Shown: positions 46,710-58,126, numbered from the stretch's first letter. The stretch: 64,000 bases of DNA from Ipomoea triloba (GCF_003576645.1 NC_044925.1:11055845-11119844), one strand, 5' to 3'. The notes: generated by a model from the sequence alone, not told the origin. A program made the numbers and translations.

Positions 46710-47039
46710 ATGGATGGTTCTTCATGTTGTAATCAAGACACTCCAAGTCCAAATGAGTCCATTGAACCATCAGTCGGACAAAAAAGAAAACGTTCAAAAA
46801 GTGGACTTCCACCAAAACCAACGCCTTCAAGGTCGGAGGTATGGAATCACTTTACTAAATTTGAGGACAACAAGGATAAGTGTAAATGCAATTATTGTCA
46901 TAAAGAGTTTAAGTGTCCAACAACTAGTGGCACTAGTAGCTTGAAAGCACATAATCAAAGATGTGGTGCATTTAAGGACCATCTTGATAGTGCAACTCAA
47001 CAAAATCTAACAGTACATGAAAGATTGTTAAACTGCTGA
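46710..47039 (+). CDS. hAT transposase BED-finger fragment, copy 2
   Basis: 109 codons, nearly identical to the minus-strand ORF at 39298-39627, with only a few residue changes (for example CHKEF for CHKKF, RCGAF for RCSAF). Same early stop after LLNC. It therefore descends from the same truncated ancestor and is not an independent deletion. Confidence 0.8.
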   Translation: MDGSSCCNQDTPSPNESIEPSVGQKRKRSKSGLPPKPTPSRSEVWNHFTKFEDNKDKCKCNYCHKEFKCPTTSGTSSLKAHNQRCGAFKDHLDSATQQNLTVHERLLNC

Positions 47040-47071
47040 CTGTTAGTAGTGTGCTTGATCCGAGGAGCAAA

Positions 47072-47740
47072 ATGAGTTTTGTGACAATTTGTTTTGAAAG
47101 ATTGTATGGCAAAGATACCCCAAAATGTATGGAAATGAAAGAAGCAATAGTTGAGGTGTTGCGCAAGTTGTATGAGGTATACAGTGCATTGCATGCTAAA
47201 CCAAGTGGAGGTACCAATCAAAGTGTGGGTGGAAGTGGAAGTGGAAGTGGAAGTCAATCTTGCCAAACTAGTGAATCGGTTTTAGATGTTGGTGTTACTA
47301 TTGGTGATGTTGTGCCAATTCCAAACCTTTTTACCACTTACTCCAATATGGTCCTTGAAAAGGGAAATGTGGAGGAAACATCAAATGAGTTGGATATATA
47401 TTTGATGGAAAAGATTGAAATGCCAACTCCTAATAGATTGGGTATGCAATTTAATATTTTGTCATGGTGGAGGAAAGAAAGTATGAAATTCCCGATCTTG
47501 TCAGAAATGGCACGTGATATCCTTGCAATTCCAGTTTCTAGTGTTGCATCTGAGTCTGCTTTTAGCACTTCAGGCCGTATTTTAGACCAATACCAGAGTT
47601 CTTTGACACCGTATATGGTAGAGGCATTGATTTTGACCCAAGATTGGTTACGGTCTTCACTCCAATCTGATGCAACTGTAAGCCTCGTTCAAATATTAGA
47701 AGAAACTGAGTTTATGGATTTGCTTGCTGAAGGTAAGTGA
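47072..47740 (+). CDS. hAT transposase dimerisation-domain fragment, copy 2
   Basis: Starts at the Met after VLDPRSK; an open frame reaches back to 47051. Same domain content as 38579-39265: FNILSWWRKES and VASESAFSTSGRILD. The Ser/Gly repeat is shorter (SGSGSGSQ). The catalytic core is absent. A GT donor-like AGGTAAGTG follows the end, and sequence after about 47865 looks like 3' exon and trailer. Confidence 0.8.
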   Translation: MSFVTICFERLYGKDTPKCMEMKEAIVEVLRKLYEVYSALHAKPSGGTNQSVGGSGSGSGSQSCQTSESVLDVGVTIGDVVPIPNLFTTYSNMVLEKGNVEETSNELDIYLMEKIEMPTPNRLGMQFNILSWWRKESMKFPILSEMARDILAIPVSSVASESAFSTSGRILDQYQSSLTPYMVEALILTQDWLRSSLQSDATVSLVQILEETEFMDLLAEGK

Positions 47741-48320
47741 CAATTCTAATTTCTATATTTTATTATGAATTTATGTATAGTACATACTAATAATAATGTA
47801 ATATATTACTTTATGCTTTAATCTTTTATTATTTATCTTGTTTTTTTCCTTTTGTTTTGTTGTATAGAGATCCGCAAATCAGCAGGGCAACACCATGATA
47901 TTGATATGTGATGATGGGTGAACAACTGAACAAGATTTAACTTTGAACTTTAAATTGTTATTTGAACTTTGAATTGTTATTTTGGTGTTAAACTTTGGAT
48001 ATGTTGATTGTATTTGAAACTTTGAATTGTTATGTTTGTATTACCGTATTAGACTTTTGATTTGGGATATGTTATGTTTCAAGTTTGTAATATTTGAAGT
48101 TTGGGATATTAGTAGTATGTTTGAACTTTGATTTGCTATTTTGTTATCTAATGTTTAGATTTTGGATATTGATTATGTGAATATGTATTATTTGGTAGTA
48201 TGTTCAAAAATTTAGGAAATGTTCACATTCAAGGGTCTAAAACCGAACCGAAATAAAACCGAATCGAAACTGAATCGTTTTAAACCGAACCGAAACCGAA
48301 CTGAATGCTAATGTTAAACC

Positions 48321-49254
48321 TATTAGTTTATAATGCACGGATGTACGTTCACTACCGAATTTAAATATCACAAAAACCGATCTCGATCAAGAATAATATT
48401 TGGAAGGTATAGCAGAATAAGAGACAAATAATTATAAGCACAGATATTTGATAACGCAGTTGAAGACTGCCTTCTATTCTGCGGGGCCACGCCCAAAATA
48501 CTTTTCCGCCAAGTGCAACTCTAAGTTTTTACACTTTACAAGATTCAATGAATTACACAAACTAGGACTAACACCTATTTGAACCACTAATCTTGTAAGT
48601 AACTTTCTGAAAAATAACGAATTACAAATTTGGATAATTCTACAAATTACACAAATTGTAACGAACCTGATTTTCCAAACTTAATCGTTGAAGTCGTGCC
48701 ACTTCGAATTTTCCTCCGTTCAGCTTGTTGAAGTTTTCTTCTAAGTAGAATGTTATTTCAATAGTGTCTGGAAACTTCGAATTGATTGCTATTACACAAC
48801 GCCAATTTATAGGAAAAAAACTCCTGAGAATTAGGATCATAATTATATGGACGTGTGGCTGTAGCTCCACTTGATTTCTTCCACATTTGTAGCCTCATTT
48901 CAACCTTCCACGTACTGAAATTGAATGTATGAACATGTGGCTTTGAATATGTCATCTGATCTCAACCAATATGTCATCCCATCCTTTTAATTTATGCAGT
49001 GCAGTAGACTAAGCTTCATTTACATGCATTACATTTATTTGCATGTATTAAACTCATCTCATATACTTCATACGTGTAGGTCCATGCATTACATTTATTT
49101 GCATGCATTAAGCTCTTCTCATATACCTCATACGTGTAGGTCCAAAAAGACCTCATACGTGTAGGTCCAAAAAGACTAATCTTCATGTAATTCATGTACT
49201 GGACTCATAATTAATTTATCAACATTTAGCCAACATGCTATTTACAGTATCACA
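48321..49254 (-). repeat. 3' LTR of the Sirevirus-type element
   Basis: 934 bp. Its distal tip has TATTAG where the partner has TGTTAG, a mutation in the terminal TG/CA pair. Otherwise nearly identical to 57107-58040 (one further difference near 48508/57295). Confidence 0.9.
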
Positions 49255-49266
49255 AACTCCCCCTTT
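49255..49266 (-). other. Polypurine tract
   Basis: The minus strand reads AAAGGGGGAGTT directly before the 3' LTR, the priming site for plus-strand DNA. Confidence 0.85.
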
Positions 49267-50088
49267 GGCATATGTTGATCAAAATTAATTGTGCTCCTCC
49301 TGAGTAGAACGTTCTCCCCCTTTTGATGAACAGGTGCCAAAAAACCACTTTCGAGGCAAAATCAAGTAGGAAGCCATAAATTTCGATCACGAACAATAAA
49401 TTCATCGAATGTAACTAGATAGAGTATCACTTAGAAAGCGACCAAACAAAAAAAAAACCGCAATGAATTTGTAGCTATGAATTTGTGAGATTGTGATAGA
49501 TGTACGACAATATATAGAACAAGCCTTTGAATTTTTTATTTTTTTTTCAAACTTGAAGCTGTATATGTGAGAGTGTCATGAGTATGTGGAATTATCATGC
49601 TGCATGGGATGTGTACGTGGGGGGTTCATGTAGCATGGTCAACATGCAAAGAAAATTTGATTTGCCATGGAAGCGCAAGCGCTAGAAGAACAATTTTGGA
49701 CTTTTGTCATTTGTTTTTCGATTTCTTTGAGGTGTCTGGGTCTTTCTCTGTCCGTTTAACGGTCCAGGTCCACCCGACTAATCCTCGGTCACAACGCAAA
49801 AAGGAAGTAGTTATATGGCTATAAACAGAGGTAGCACATTCGTCTTGATTGTTTGGTATTTCAAATAAAATACTCATTGCAAGAGTGTCAGTAGGAATTT
49901 GTTGACGGCTTGGCATACATGCATACAAATTCAATATACGGAGCAAATGTAAGGTGCCCTAGCAATATCAACATCTACATCTAGTCACATTGGAAGAGTT
50001 TATTGAAACGAGAAGAAATTATTGACATACCAACTAGATTTGACTTTCAAACGAAACAGATCAACGATTACCATTTGGAGAGTGGGAA
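49267..50088 (-). other. 3' untranslated internal region of the Sirevirus-type element
   Basis: Between the extra ORF and the polypurine tract. No conserved coding sequence is seen. Confidence 0.5.
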
Positions 50089-51552
50089 TCAAGCAACTCG
50101 AGATTTAGTGGTGTCACCCGGTGCTAGCGGTGTATAACCTGGATTGGAGGCAGATGAGTCAGTAGGATGGTGCGAGGGCCCTGCAGGTGCAGCAGAGTCC
50201 CATAATAGTGAGGACAAGAAAGCATTAATAATCTTTTCTCTAGCTTGTAGCATTTCTTGTTGATCAGCAATCCATTTCAATTCTTCGTGAAGGAAACTAA
50301 TAATTCGATGACTCATAGGAAACGATGTTGTAAACTTCGTAACTCCAATGTCCTCGGGATGATCATGGACTAGTAAGCGTGAGTCCACTTTAATTGGTAC
50401 GGCCTCCGTCTCAAAACAATCATCTTTATTGACTTAGAATCCCTGCATAACAAGCAAATTAAAAATCATGTTAGGTAAAATGAGTTCCTTTCTCCTTTGT
50501 TTGCCATCCCGAGCGTCAAGCACTTGATCAAACAAAAGCTTCCCTAAGTTAATTTTTACGCCATTTGCAATTTTGTGCAAAAACACAGCTAATGACGCTT
50601 TGACATAGCTTTTGTGTTTTGTTGGCATCCAATTATGCAGGGCAACTTTATGCAACAATGCATATGTCGGAGTGAGAATGGCTGATTGCACAGTATCTTT
50701 AGTTGTCCACAAATGCTTGATCCCACCCATCAATTCATATGCCACGATGTCTAAATCCTCTTGATAGTCATCATTTATATTTGGTGAATCAAATAGGGAA
50801 TTAATCACGGTCGGATTAAAATCATAAAACCTTCCTCGTAGAAAAACCTTCCCTTGTTGAACCAATTCCGGTACTAGGTTTGTGTAAAATTCACATACCA
50901 CTATTTTCACAAACCTATCAATTCTGACAATAGTCTGCGACAGACCAACTTTTTCAAGTAACCCTGTGACTCCAGGGTGTAGGCTAAACTCATCCAGAAG
51001 AAGTTTCCGTTGGCAGATAAATTTTTTTTGTATCATGAGATCGAACACAGGTTTTAGGTCATCATTTTTTTGTATCATGAGATCGAACACAGGTTTTAGG
51101 TCATCAGTGAAAAAAATTCTTGATGCATCTGAAACGGAGTAGTTGACCGGGATGGATTTTCTTGATGCATCTGAAACGGAGTAGTTGACCGGGATGGATT
51201 TTAATAATGCATCTGAAACGGAGTAGTTGACCGGGATGGATTTTAATAATGCTTCCTGATGGCGCTTGGTGGCAGACCGAGTCATTCGGTGAGGATAGAC
51301 AGGAATACTTAGTCGTTGTTCTTCGGCTTTGGCAGCATGCACATCCGGTAGATTTTCCTTGGGAAAGGATGAATAGTTTTCAACCGCTTTGTATGTGGGT
51401 TTCGGGCTGTACGCAAACGGATCAAAGGTTTGAGAGATTGAACCACCTGTGATTTTGTCATTGGTAGTAGTGGCGGTTTCCTTCCCAGAGTTACTCTCAT
51501 TTGTTTTTTCTGTGTTTATGTTTCCCAGGCTGAGTTGTAGGTTAGGAGCCAT
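50089..51552 (-). pseudogene. Extra 3' ORF of the Sirevirus-type element (plant-transposon-protein-like)
   Basis: An ATG at 51552 opens 372 codons. One stop at 50434 separates these from a further 114 codons in the same frame, so the original product was about 486 residues. Residues about 200-330 (VCEFYTNL, VFLRGRFYDFNPTVIN, LTPTYALLHKVALHNWMP) resemble the putative plant transposon protein domain found in many retroelement-borne ORFs. The tail has a probable coiled coil around EELKWIADQQEMLQ. Position 3' of pol is where Sireviruses carry their so-called envelope-like ORF; no signal peptide or membrane span is visible. Contains direct repeats: three copies of KSIPVNYSVSDA and two of DDLKPVFDLMIQK. 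Confidence 0.6.
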
Positions 51553-52114
51553 GGAAGAGAAGAGTAATCTGTTTTAAACAACTATCAAGAAAGAAAACGA
51601 TTTGTACATACTCATGAATGTGGGTTAGATTTAAATAGTAATGAAAAGAGAATGAAAGGCCTAAAATAAAGCAAAAAAGTCTAACAAACAAACTAATATA
51701 GATATATATATGTATATCAAAGGGAGAGAATCTGTCAAAAGAAAAGATAATAAATTAAAGAAAACTAAAAGGAATAGAAGCAAAAAAAATACCGTGAACC
51801 ATTTTTTTGTTTTATAACATTAAAAACTAAATACCGTGAACCATTTTTTTGTTTTATAACATTAAAAACTAAAAGGAATAAAAGATTTTTTTGTTTTATA
51901 ACATTAAAAACTAAAAGGAATAAAAGCTATTTTAGATCCTAACAAAAACTAAACATACTGTACACTAATAACTAAAAGGAATTAACACAATATATTAATG
52001 TGAAAGTTAGTGCGATATGTAGAAAAAGAGTAGAAAAAGAGATGTTTGAGAGGAAAAAAAACAATAAACGAAAAGGATTTTTTTTTAAACCCCTTTTTTT
52101 TTTTTAAATATGAA
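51553..52114 (-). other. Spacer between pol and the extra ORF, with a 40-bp repeat
   Basis: A unit containing TTTTTTTGTTTTATAACATT is present about three times at 51795-51915. No ORF. Confidence 0.7.
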
Positions 52115-54535
52115 TTAACATAATGTACACAATCCCAGTTTGTGCCTGAGAGTTTCAAACCTGTTGCCATCCAAGGCTTTTGTGAAAATATCAGCAAGTT
52201 GGTTTTCTGTATGAACATATTCCAGGCAAATGATTTTGTCTTCTACAAGCTCCCGAATGAAATGATGCCGAATGTCTATGTGTTTTGTTCTGGAGTGTAA
52301 TACGGGATTTTTTGTGATGCTGATAGCGCTCGAATTATCACAGTATAATGCAATGACTTCCTGTGAAAGACCATAATCTGCCAGCATTTGTTTCATCCAG
52401 AGTAATTGAGCACAACTACTCCCTGAAGCTATATATTCTGCTTCTGCAGTTGACAAGGATATGGAGTTTTGTTTTTTGCTTAACCAAGATATTAAATTTG
52501 AACCTAGGTAAAAACAACCTCCTGATGTACTTTTCCGGTCATCTATATTTCCAGCCCAGTCTGCATCTGTAAAACCAACAAGTTGAGTGTTTGATCTATT
52601 TGAGTACCAAATACCTAAATTTACAGTGCCTTTTACGTATTTTATGATACGTTTTACAGCAATCAGGTGTGATTCCTTGGGATCTGCTTGATATCGAGCA
52701 CAGGCTCCAACACTGAAGCTAATGTCGGGGCGACTTGCAGTTAGATATAACAGACTGCCTATCATGCTCCGATATAGACTTGTGTCAACACTTTTACCTA
52801 CTTCATCTCTCTGCAGTTTCGTGTGTGTGGGAAATGGAGTTCGTACACATTTAGAAGTGTCGAGTCCAAATCGTTTTACAAGATTGTTAGCGTATTTCGT
52901 TTGTGAGACAAACATACCTTCAAAAGTTTGTTTGATCTGCAGACCTAGAAAGTAGGCCAGTTCACCTACCAAGCTCATTTCAAATTCTTCTTGCATGAGA
53001 TTCACAAAACTGTTAGCATGACTTGCAGATGTTGATCCAAACACAATATCATCAACATAAACTTGAGCAATTATAATATCAGAATCATACCTTTTGATGA
53101 ACAGTGTCTTATCGACACTTCCCCTTGTATATCCTTTCTTGATTAGGTACTCAGTAAGCCTTTCATACCATGCCCTGGGTGCTTGCTTTAGTCCATAAAG
53201 AGCTTTCTTTAGCTTGTACACATGGTCTGGATGTTTTGAGCTTTCAAACCCTTTAGGTTGTGCAACATATACTTCTTCTTTGAGATATCCGTTTAGGAAC
53301 GCTGTCTTGACATCCATTTGTTGTAATTTGAACCCTAGTGAACATGCGATGGAGATGAGAAGTCTGATAGATTCTAGTCTTGCCACTGGTGCAAATGTTT
53401 CTTCGAAATCAATGCCTTCCATATGTGAATACCCTTGTGCTACCAAACGAGCTTTATTTCTGACGACTATTCCATTTTCGTCTGATTTGTTCCTGAAAAT
53501 CCATTTAGTACCAATGACATTTACATTCTCAGGTCTCGGTACTAAGTCCCATACCTCATTCCTTTCGAATTGGAGTAGTTCCTCTTGCATGGTATGTATC
53601 CAGCACTCATCTTTAAGGGCTTCACACACATTTTTTTGTTCTATCATTGAGATGTAGCACGAGTAGCCTATCATCTCACGATAGTTTTTCTTCTCTTTGC
53701 CCCTTGTTCTAACCCCTGATGTGATTTCACCAATCACATTGTCAATTGGGTGATTTTTCTGAATTCTTGTGGATGGAATTATGTCTGAGCTGTCTTTGTG
53801 TTCCATATTTTCGGTTGACGATGCATTTTCTTCTGCCTTTTCTGATGTTTCTCTCAAGCATGCTGTCTGTTCATGTGCTTCTTCATCATCGTCATCATGT
53901 TTATTGCTCACATGATCATCAACCACCACATTTGTTGATTCCATGATGGACTTGGTTTTCTTGTTAAATACTCTATAGGCTTTGCTATGTGTTGAGTATC
54001 CTAAGAAAATTCCTTCGTCGCTTTTAGCATCAAACTTGCCTCTTTGTTCCCTGTCATTCAAAATATAACATGTACTTCCAAACACATGAAAATACTTTAG
54101 ATTCGGGGTTCTCCCTTTCCACAGTTCATAGGGGGTAAGTTTAGTACCTGATCTTAAAACTACCCTGTTTGTGATGTGACATGCTGTACTCATTGCTTCA
54201 GCCCAGAATCTCTGAGAGATGTTTTTAGTGAGTAGCATTACTCTTGCCATCTCTTGTAGCGTTCTATTTTTTCTTTCCACTACCCCGTTCTGTTGCGGTG
54301 TTTTAGGAGCAGAAAATTCATGTTGTATGCCAGTTTTGTCACAGAAGTTACTAAAAGAATTATTTTCAAATTCCCTACCGTGGTCACTTTTTATCCTGAT
54401 GATTTTCACAATCTGTGCCTCCTTTTCTCTTTGTAATCTCAAACAGATTTTTTCAAAGGCAGTAAAAGTGTCAGATTTTTCTTTTAAGAAGTCAATCCAT
54501 GTAAAGCGTGAAAAATCATCCACACATACCAACAC
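52115..54535 (-). CDS. Copia pol, distal part: integrase C-terminal half, reverse transcriptase, RNase H
   Basis: 806 codons open from the middle of integrase. Residues 5-100 carry the integrase core (DDFSRFTW, the second catalytic Asp in [10 protein letters not shown] is near 51, and [12 protein letters not shown] holds the catalytic Glu near 87). The RT spans about 325-570: [29 protein letters not shown] (catalytic Asp near 408), and YVDD at 493-496. RNase H follows to the end, with STAEAEYIA near 680 and a C-terminal [10 protein letters not shown]. All catalytic residues appear to be present. The N-terminal third of integrase is in another frame upstream, so the polyprotein is broken. Confidence 0.92.
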   Translation of the reverse strand: MLVCVDDFSRFTWIDFLKEKSDTFTAFEKICLRLQREKEAQIVKIIRIKSDHGREFENNSFSNFCDKTGIQHEFSAPKTPQQNGVVERKNRTLQEMARVMLLTKNISQRFWAEAMSTACHITNRVVLRSGTKLTPYELWKGRTPNLKYFHVFGSTCYILNDREQRGKFDAKSDEGIFLGYSTHSKAYRVFNKKTKSIMESTNVVVDDHVSNKHDDDDEEAHEQTACLRETSEKAEENASSTENMEHKDSSDIIPSTRIQKNHPIDNVIGEITSGVRTRGKEKKNYREMIGYSCYISMIEQKNVCEALKDECWIHTMQEELLQFERNEVWDLVPRPENVNVIGTKWIFRNKSDENGIVVRNKARLVAQGYSHMEGIDFEETFAPVARLESIRLLISIACSLGFKLQQMDVKTAFLNGYLKEEVYVAQPKGFESSKHPDHVYKLKKALYGLKQAPRAWYERLTEYLIKKGYTRGSVDKTLFIKRYDSDIIIAQVYVDDIVFGSTSASHANSFVNLMQEEFEMSLVGELAYFLGLQIKQTFEGMFVSQTKYANNLVKRFGLDTSKCVRTPFPTHTKLQRDEVGKSVDTSLYRSMIGSLLYLTASRPDISFSVGACARYQADPKESHLIAVKRIIKYVKGTVNLGIWYSNRSNTQLVGFTDADWAGNIDDRKSTSGGCFYLGSNLISWLSKKQNSISLSTAEAEYIASGSSCAQLLWMKQMLADYGLSQEVIALYCDNSSAISITKNPVLHSRTKHIDIRHHFIRELVEDKIICLEYVHTENQLADIFTKALDGNRFETLRHKLGLCTLC

Positions 54536-55992
54536 ATATTTTTTCCTCCTAGACTCTCTACTTGAGTTGGACCAATTAGGTCCATGTGTAGTAGTTCAAG
54601 AATTCTAGTAGTAGAAATGTGTACTAACCTTTTATGATGCACTCTGGTTTGCTTGCCTTCTTGACATGGTCCACACAGTTGAGATTTCTTCGTGATTGTG
54701 AGGTTTGGAAGTCCTCTGACTGCCCCAGCTTTAACTAACTTTTCCATGTCATGATAATTTAAATGCCCAAGTTTGTAATGCCAATTTGTGCATTCATTGG
54801 TTGTGACACTATTACACATGAGCACAGATTTGATCATATAACAATTATCAGCTGTTCTAATCCCTTCCATAACACATGTTTGTTGAGTATCAAACACTTT
54901 GCATTTTTTCTTGGTAAAACTAACAAGCAAGTTTTGATCACATAATTGACTTATGCTAATTAGGTTGGCTTTTAGACCTTCTACCAAAAAGACATTTTCA
55001 AGTTTAGGCATACCTTCTGTGTCGAGCGTTCCTCGTCCAATGATTTCTCCTTTCTCTCCGTCACCGAAAGTGACATGGCCAGCATGTGCATATGTTACAT
55101 TTGTCAAATACCCTTTGTGTCCAATCATGTGTCTGGAGCACCCGCTGTCGAAGTACCATGTTGATGACACGCTAGCTGACATTGAAATTTTTGTTGACAT
55201 ACATGTGATCTTGGGTCTCCACACTTTTTTTAGTTTTAGTTCTAGTGCTTTACACCACCTCCAACTATGCCCTCGTTTGTTACATCTAAAACAACTTTTA
55301 TTGTAAAGATGATTAGTGTTTTTCCTTACCTCTATTGTCTTTTCTCTCAACCAGGTAGTCTTTGACTGATTGGTTCTTCCTTCAACATATCCCAACCCTA
55401 TTTTGGTCAAAGATTGTCCATCTGTTCTTAGTATCTCCTCTAACTTGTCGGTACCCGTGTTCAGCATCCGGACTTGTTTCCTCAAATGCTCCAGTTCCTT
55501 TTGTAAAGATCTTTCACTAGAATCTTTTGTTCTTATCTCGTTTTCAAGAACTTTTACCGAAGATTTCAGTTTCAGATTTTCTTCTTCAAGATTCTTAGCA
55601 TCTTTAAGCAAAGAACGATTTAATTTACTTACCTCAAACCAACTTAGGCACAATTCTTCATATGCTTTTGCTAGACCATCTTCATCTTCTGATTGAGAGT
55701 CATCCTCGTGACATGACACTTCCTTGAGCTCTGGTTCTTCTTGATCTGCACACTTGAAGAATTTTTCAAAGTTAGCTCGTTCTTCTATATCGTTTGGGTG
55801 ATATATATTACCATGAAATGCCACAAAGTTGGTTTGTTGCTCCTCTTGTGTATCTTTGTCGGAGTCATCTGTATCACTCCAAGTGAGAGTAAAGGATTTC
55901 TTTCCTTTGTTGTTAGCACAGTCTGCTTGCACGTGCCCATAGCCTCCACATTCGTAGCACTGAATTCCCTTCTGTTTGTAGTCGACACCCAC
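54484..55992 (-). CDS. Copia gag end and pol start: zinc knuckles, protease, integrase N-terminal half
   Basis: 502 codons. First zinc knuckle [14 protein letters not shown] at residues about 15-28, a long coiled coil around residues 115-180, and a second knuckle [14 protein letters not shown] near 236. Then comes the aspartic protease with DSGCSRHM near 284, the pre-integrase zinc region ([18 protein letters not shown]), and the integrase start (HMDLIGP). The frame is lost at the A-run at 54551-54556, and the last 20 residues are out-of-frame read-through. Upstream, the gag ORF is in the same frame and separated only by one TAG. Two knuckles and a coiled coil are usual for Sirevirus gag. Confidence 0.88.
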   Translation of the reverse strand: MGVDYKQKGIQCYECGGYGHVQADCANNKGKKSFTLTWSDTDDSDKDTQEEQQTNFVAFHGNIYHPNDIEERANFEKFFKCADQEEPELKEVSCHEDDSQSEDEDGLAKAYEELCLSWFEVSKLNRSLLKDAKNLEEENLKLKSSVKVLENEIRTKDSSERSLQKELEHLRKQVRMLNTGTDKLEEILRTDGQSLTKIGLGYVEGRTNQSKTTWLREKTIEVRKNTNHLYNKSCFRCNKRGHSWRWCKALELKLKKVWRPKITCMSTKISMSASVSSTWYFDSGCSRHMIGHKGYLTNVTYAHAGHVTFGDGEKGEIIGRGTLDTEGMPKLENVFLVEGLKANLISISQLCDQNLLVSFTKKKCKVFDTQQTCVMEGIRTADNCYMIKSVLMCNSVTTNECTNWHYKLGHLNYHDMEKLVKAGAVRGLPNLTITKKSQLCGPCQEGKQTRVHHKRLVHISTTRILELLHMDLIGPTQVESLGGKNMCWYVWMIFHALHGLTS

Positions 55993-56073
55993 AGTTTTTG
56001 GTTTTTGATTGCTTCCTTCATTTCTAGAGTTTGATCCTCTCGTCTTTCCTCGACCTCTAGCCTTCTTCAGAAA

Positions 56074-57036
56074 CTATGTAAATTTCTTGGTTAACAGTGC
56101 CATGGCCTCATCAGATTCAGAATCTGAGCCAGTATTCTGTGTAGTTACACCAAAAGCTACTCCCTTGTTTTTCTTCGAATACTTGTCTTCCTCGTCTAAT
56201 TCCATCTCGAAGGTTTGAAGATTGCCCATCAACGCATCTAGTGTGAGTGTTTTTAGGTCTGTAGATTGTTTAATAGCAATTGCTTGCATTTTAAACTTTG
56301 GAGGTAGAGACCGCAACACCTTACGAACCATCCTTTCTTCATCAAATGGATCCCCTAGGTTGAAAGCATTGTTTGCAAGGCTTTTGACACGTTCCCCTAG
56401 GTTGAAAGCATTGTTTGCAAGGCTTTTGACACGTGCCCCTAGGTTGAAAGCATTGTTTGCAAGGCTTTTGACACGTGCACTGAACTCTGAGACAGTTTCT
56501 GTTTCCTCCATCCGTAGACTCTCATATTGGGATATGAGCATCTGTATTTTGGATACTTTCACAGACCCAGTACCTTCAAAGTGAGTTTCTAGTGCGTCCC
56601 ATGCATCCTTTGCCCGATCTGTGGCGAATATAAGCATAAATTGGTCTGAACTCATGGCACTATGAATTGCATTCAAGGCTCTGTTGTTTGCTGATGATGG
56701 CCTTTTCTCCTCAAATGTCCAACTGATCACTGGTTTTTTCTGCCTTTTCTCCTCAAATGTCCAACTGATCACTGGTTTTTTCTTTATCTCATTTTGTTCG
56801 ATGAAACTGATCACTGGTTTTTTCTTTATCTCATTTTGTTCGATGATCGTTGGTGGTGGTTTTTTCTTTATCTCATTTTGTTCGATGATCGTTGGTGGGG
56901 TCCAACCATTTTCTATAGAGTCCCAGCATTCCTCATCAAGCGACTTTATGAACACCCTCATTCTCGCCTTCCAAAAGGCATAATTGCTGACACCTTTCAA
57001 TAATGGAGGCCTCGAAATTGATGCCCCCTCTTCCAT
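56074..57036 (-). CDS. Copia gag N-terminal part, ends at a premature stop
   Basis: 320 codons from an ATG 57 bp after the primer site. DUF4219/UBN2 gag family: FWKARMRVFIKSLDEECWD near residue 22, AKDAWDALETHFEGT near 145, and VLRSLPPKFKMQAIAI near 245. Ends in an in-frame TAG (56074-56076) before the zinc knuckle. It contains direct repeats not expected in the family: EQNEIKKKP (three copies) and KPVISWTFEEKR (two) near residues 52-110, and RVKSLANNAFNLG (three) near 193-235. Confidence 0.88.
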   Translation of the reverse strand: MEEGASISRPPLLKGVSNYAFWKARMRVFIKSLDEECWDSIENGWTPPTIIEQNEIKKKPPPTIIEQNEIKKKPVISFIEQNEIKKKPVISWTFEEKRQKKPVISWTFEEKRPSSANNRALNAIHSAMSSDQFMLIFATDRAKDAWDALETHFEGTGSVKVSKIQMLISQYESLRMEETETVSEFSARVKSLANNAFNLGARVKSLANNAFNLGERVKSLANNAFNLGDPFDEERMVRKVLRSLPPKFKMQAIAIKQSTDLKTLTLDALMGNLQTFEMELDEEDKYSKKNKGVAFGVTTQNTGSDSESDEAMALLTKKFT

Positions 57037-57092
57037 CCTGCAAAATATAACTAGAGTATCCCTAGGATCTCGCTAGTAATTTGAGCGACACT

Positions 57093-57104
57093 GCTCTGAT
57101 ACCA
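57093..57104 (-). other. Primer-binding site (tRNA-iMet) of the Sirevirus-type element
   Basis: GCTCTGATACCA on the plus strand, i.e. TGGTATCAGAGC on the minus strand, two bases from the 5' LTR. Confidence 0.92.
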
Positions 57105-57106
57105 AT

Positions 57107-58040
57107 TGTTAGTTTATAATGCACGGATGTACGTTCACTACCGAATTTAAATATCACAAAAACCGATCTCGATCAAGAATAATATTTGGAAGGTATAGCA
57201 GAATAAGAGACAAATAATTATAAGCACAGATATTTGATAACGCAGTTGAAGACTGCCTTCTATTCTGCGGGGCCACGCCCAAAATACTTTTCAGCCAAGT
57301 GCAACTCTAAGTTTTTACACTTTACAAGATTCAATGAATTACACAAACTAGGACTAACACCTATTTGAACCACTAATCTTGTAAGTAACTTTCTGAAAAA
57401 TAACGAATTACAAATTTGGATAATTCTACAAATTACACAAATTGTAACGAACCTGATTTTCCAAACTTAATCGTTGAAGTCGTGCCACTTCGAATTTTCC
57501 TCCGTTCAGCTTGTTGAAGTTTTCTTCTAAGTAGAATGTTATTTCAATAGTGTCTGGAAACTTCGAATTGATTGCTATTACACAACGCCAATTTATAGGA
57601 AAAAAACTCCTGAGAATTAGGATCATAATTATATGGACGTGTGGCTGTAGCTCCACTTGATTTCTTCCACATTTGTAGCCTCATTTCAACCTTCCACGTA
57701 CTGAAATTGAATGTATGAACATGTGGCTTTGAATATGTCATCTGATCTCAACCAATATGTCATCCCATCCTTTTAATTTATGCAGTGCAGTAGACTAAGC
57801 TTCATTTACATGCATTACATTTATTTGCATGTATTAAACTCATCTCATATACTTCATACGTGTAGGTCCATGCATTACATTTATTTGCATGCATTAAGCT
57901 CTTCTCATATACCTCATACGTGTAGGTCCAAAAAGACCTCATACGTGTAGGTCCAAAAAGACTAATCTTCATGTAATTCATGTACTGGACTCATAATTAA
58001 TTTATCAACATTTAGCCAACATGCTATTTACAGTATCACA
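57107..58040 (-). repeat. 5' LTR of the Sirevirus-type element
   Basis: 934 bp with intact TGTTAG...ATCACA ends (plus-strand reading). Contains short direct repeats around CATACGTGTAGGTCC and TGCATTACATTTATTTGCATG. Confidence 0.92.
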
Positions 58041-58126
58041 AAACCGAATGGTTTAATTTTTTTAAAACCGAAAAACCGAAACCGAAACCGAAAAAACCGA
58101 ACTGAAAACCGAAATGCCCACCCCTA

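Larger units (their letters stand above)
48321..58040 (-). mobile_element. Sirevirus-type Copia retrotransposon, young but defective, target duplication AAACC
   Basis: 9720 bp. Two 934-bp LTRs differ at only about two positions that I can see. AAACC is at 48316-48320 and 58041-58045. On the minus strand the order is 5' LTR, primer site, gag, zinc knuckles, protease, integrase, RT, RNase H, then an extra ORF before the polypurine tract, the arrangement of the SIRE/Sirevirus lineage. Coding defects: an in-frame stop in gag, a frame shift in integrase and a stop in the extra ORF. Confidence 0.92.

Noticed and set aside
48640..48955. Two minus-strand ORFs in the LTR (also at 57426-57741)
   Set aside because: LTR sequence, identical in both LTRs, with no protein family likeness.
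53214..56983. Several plus-strand ORFs of 97-147 codons within the Sirevirus-type element
   Set aside because: All antisense to gag-pol. No independent features.
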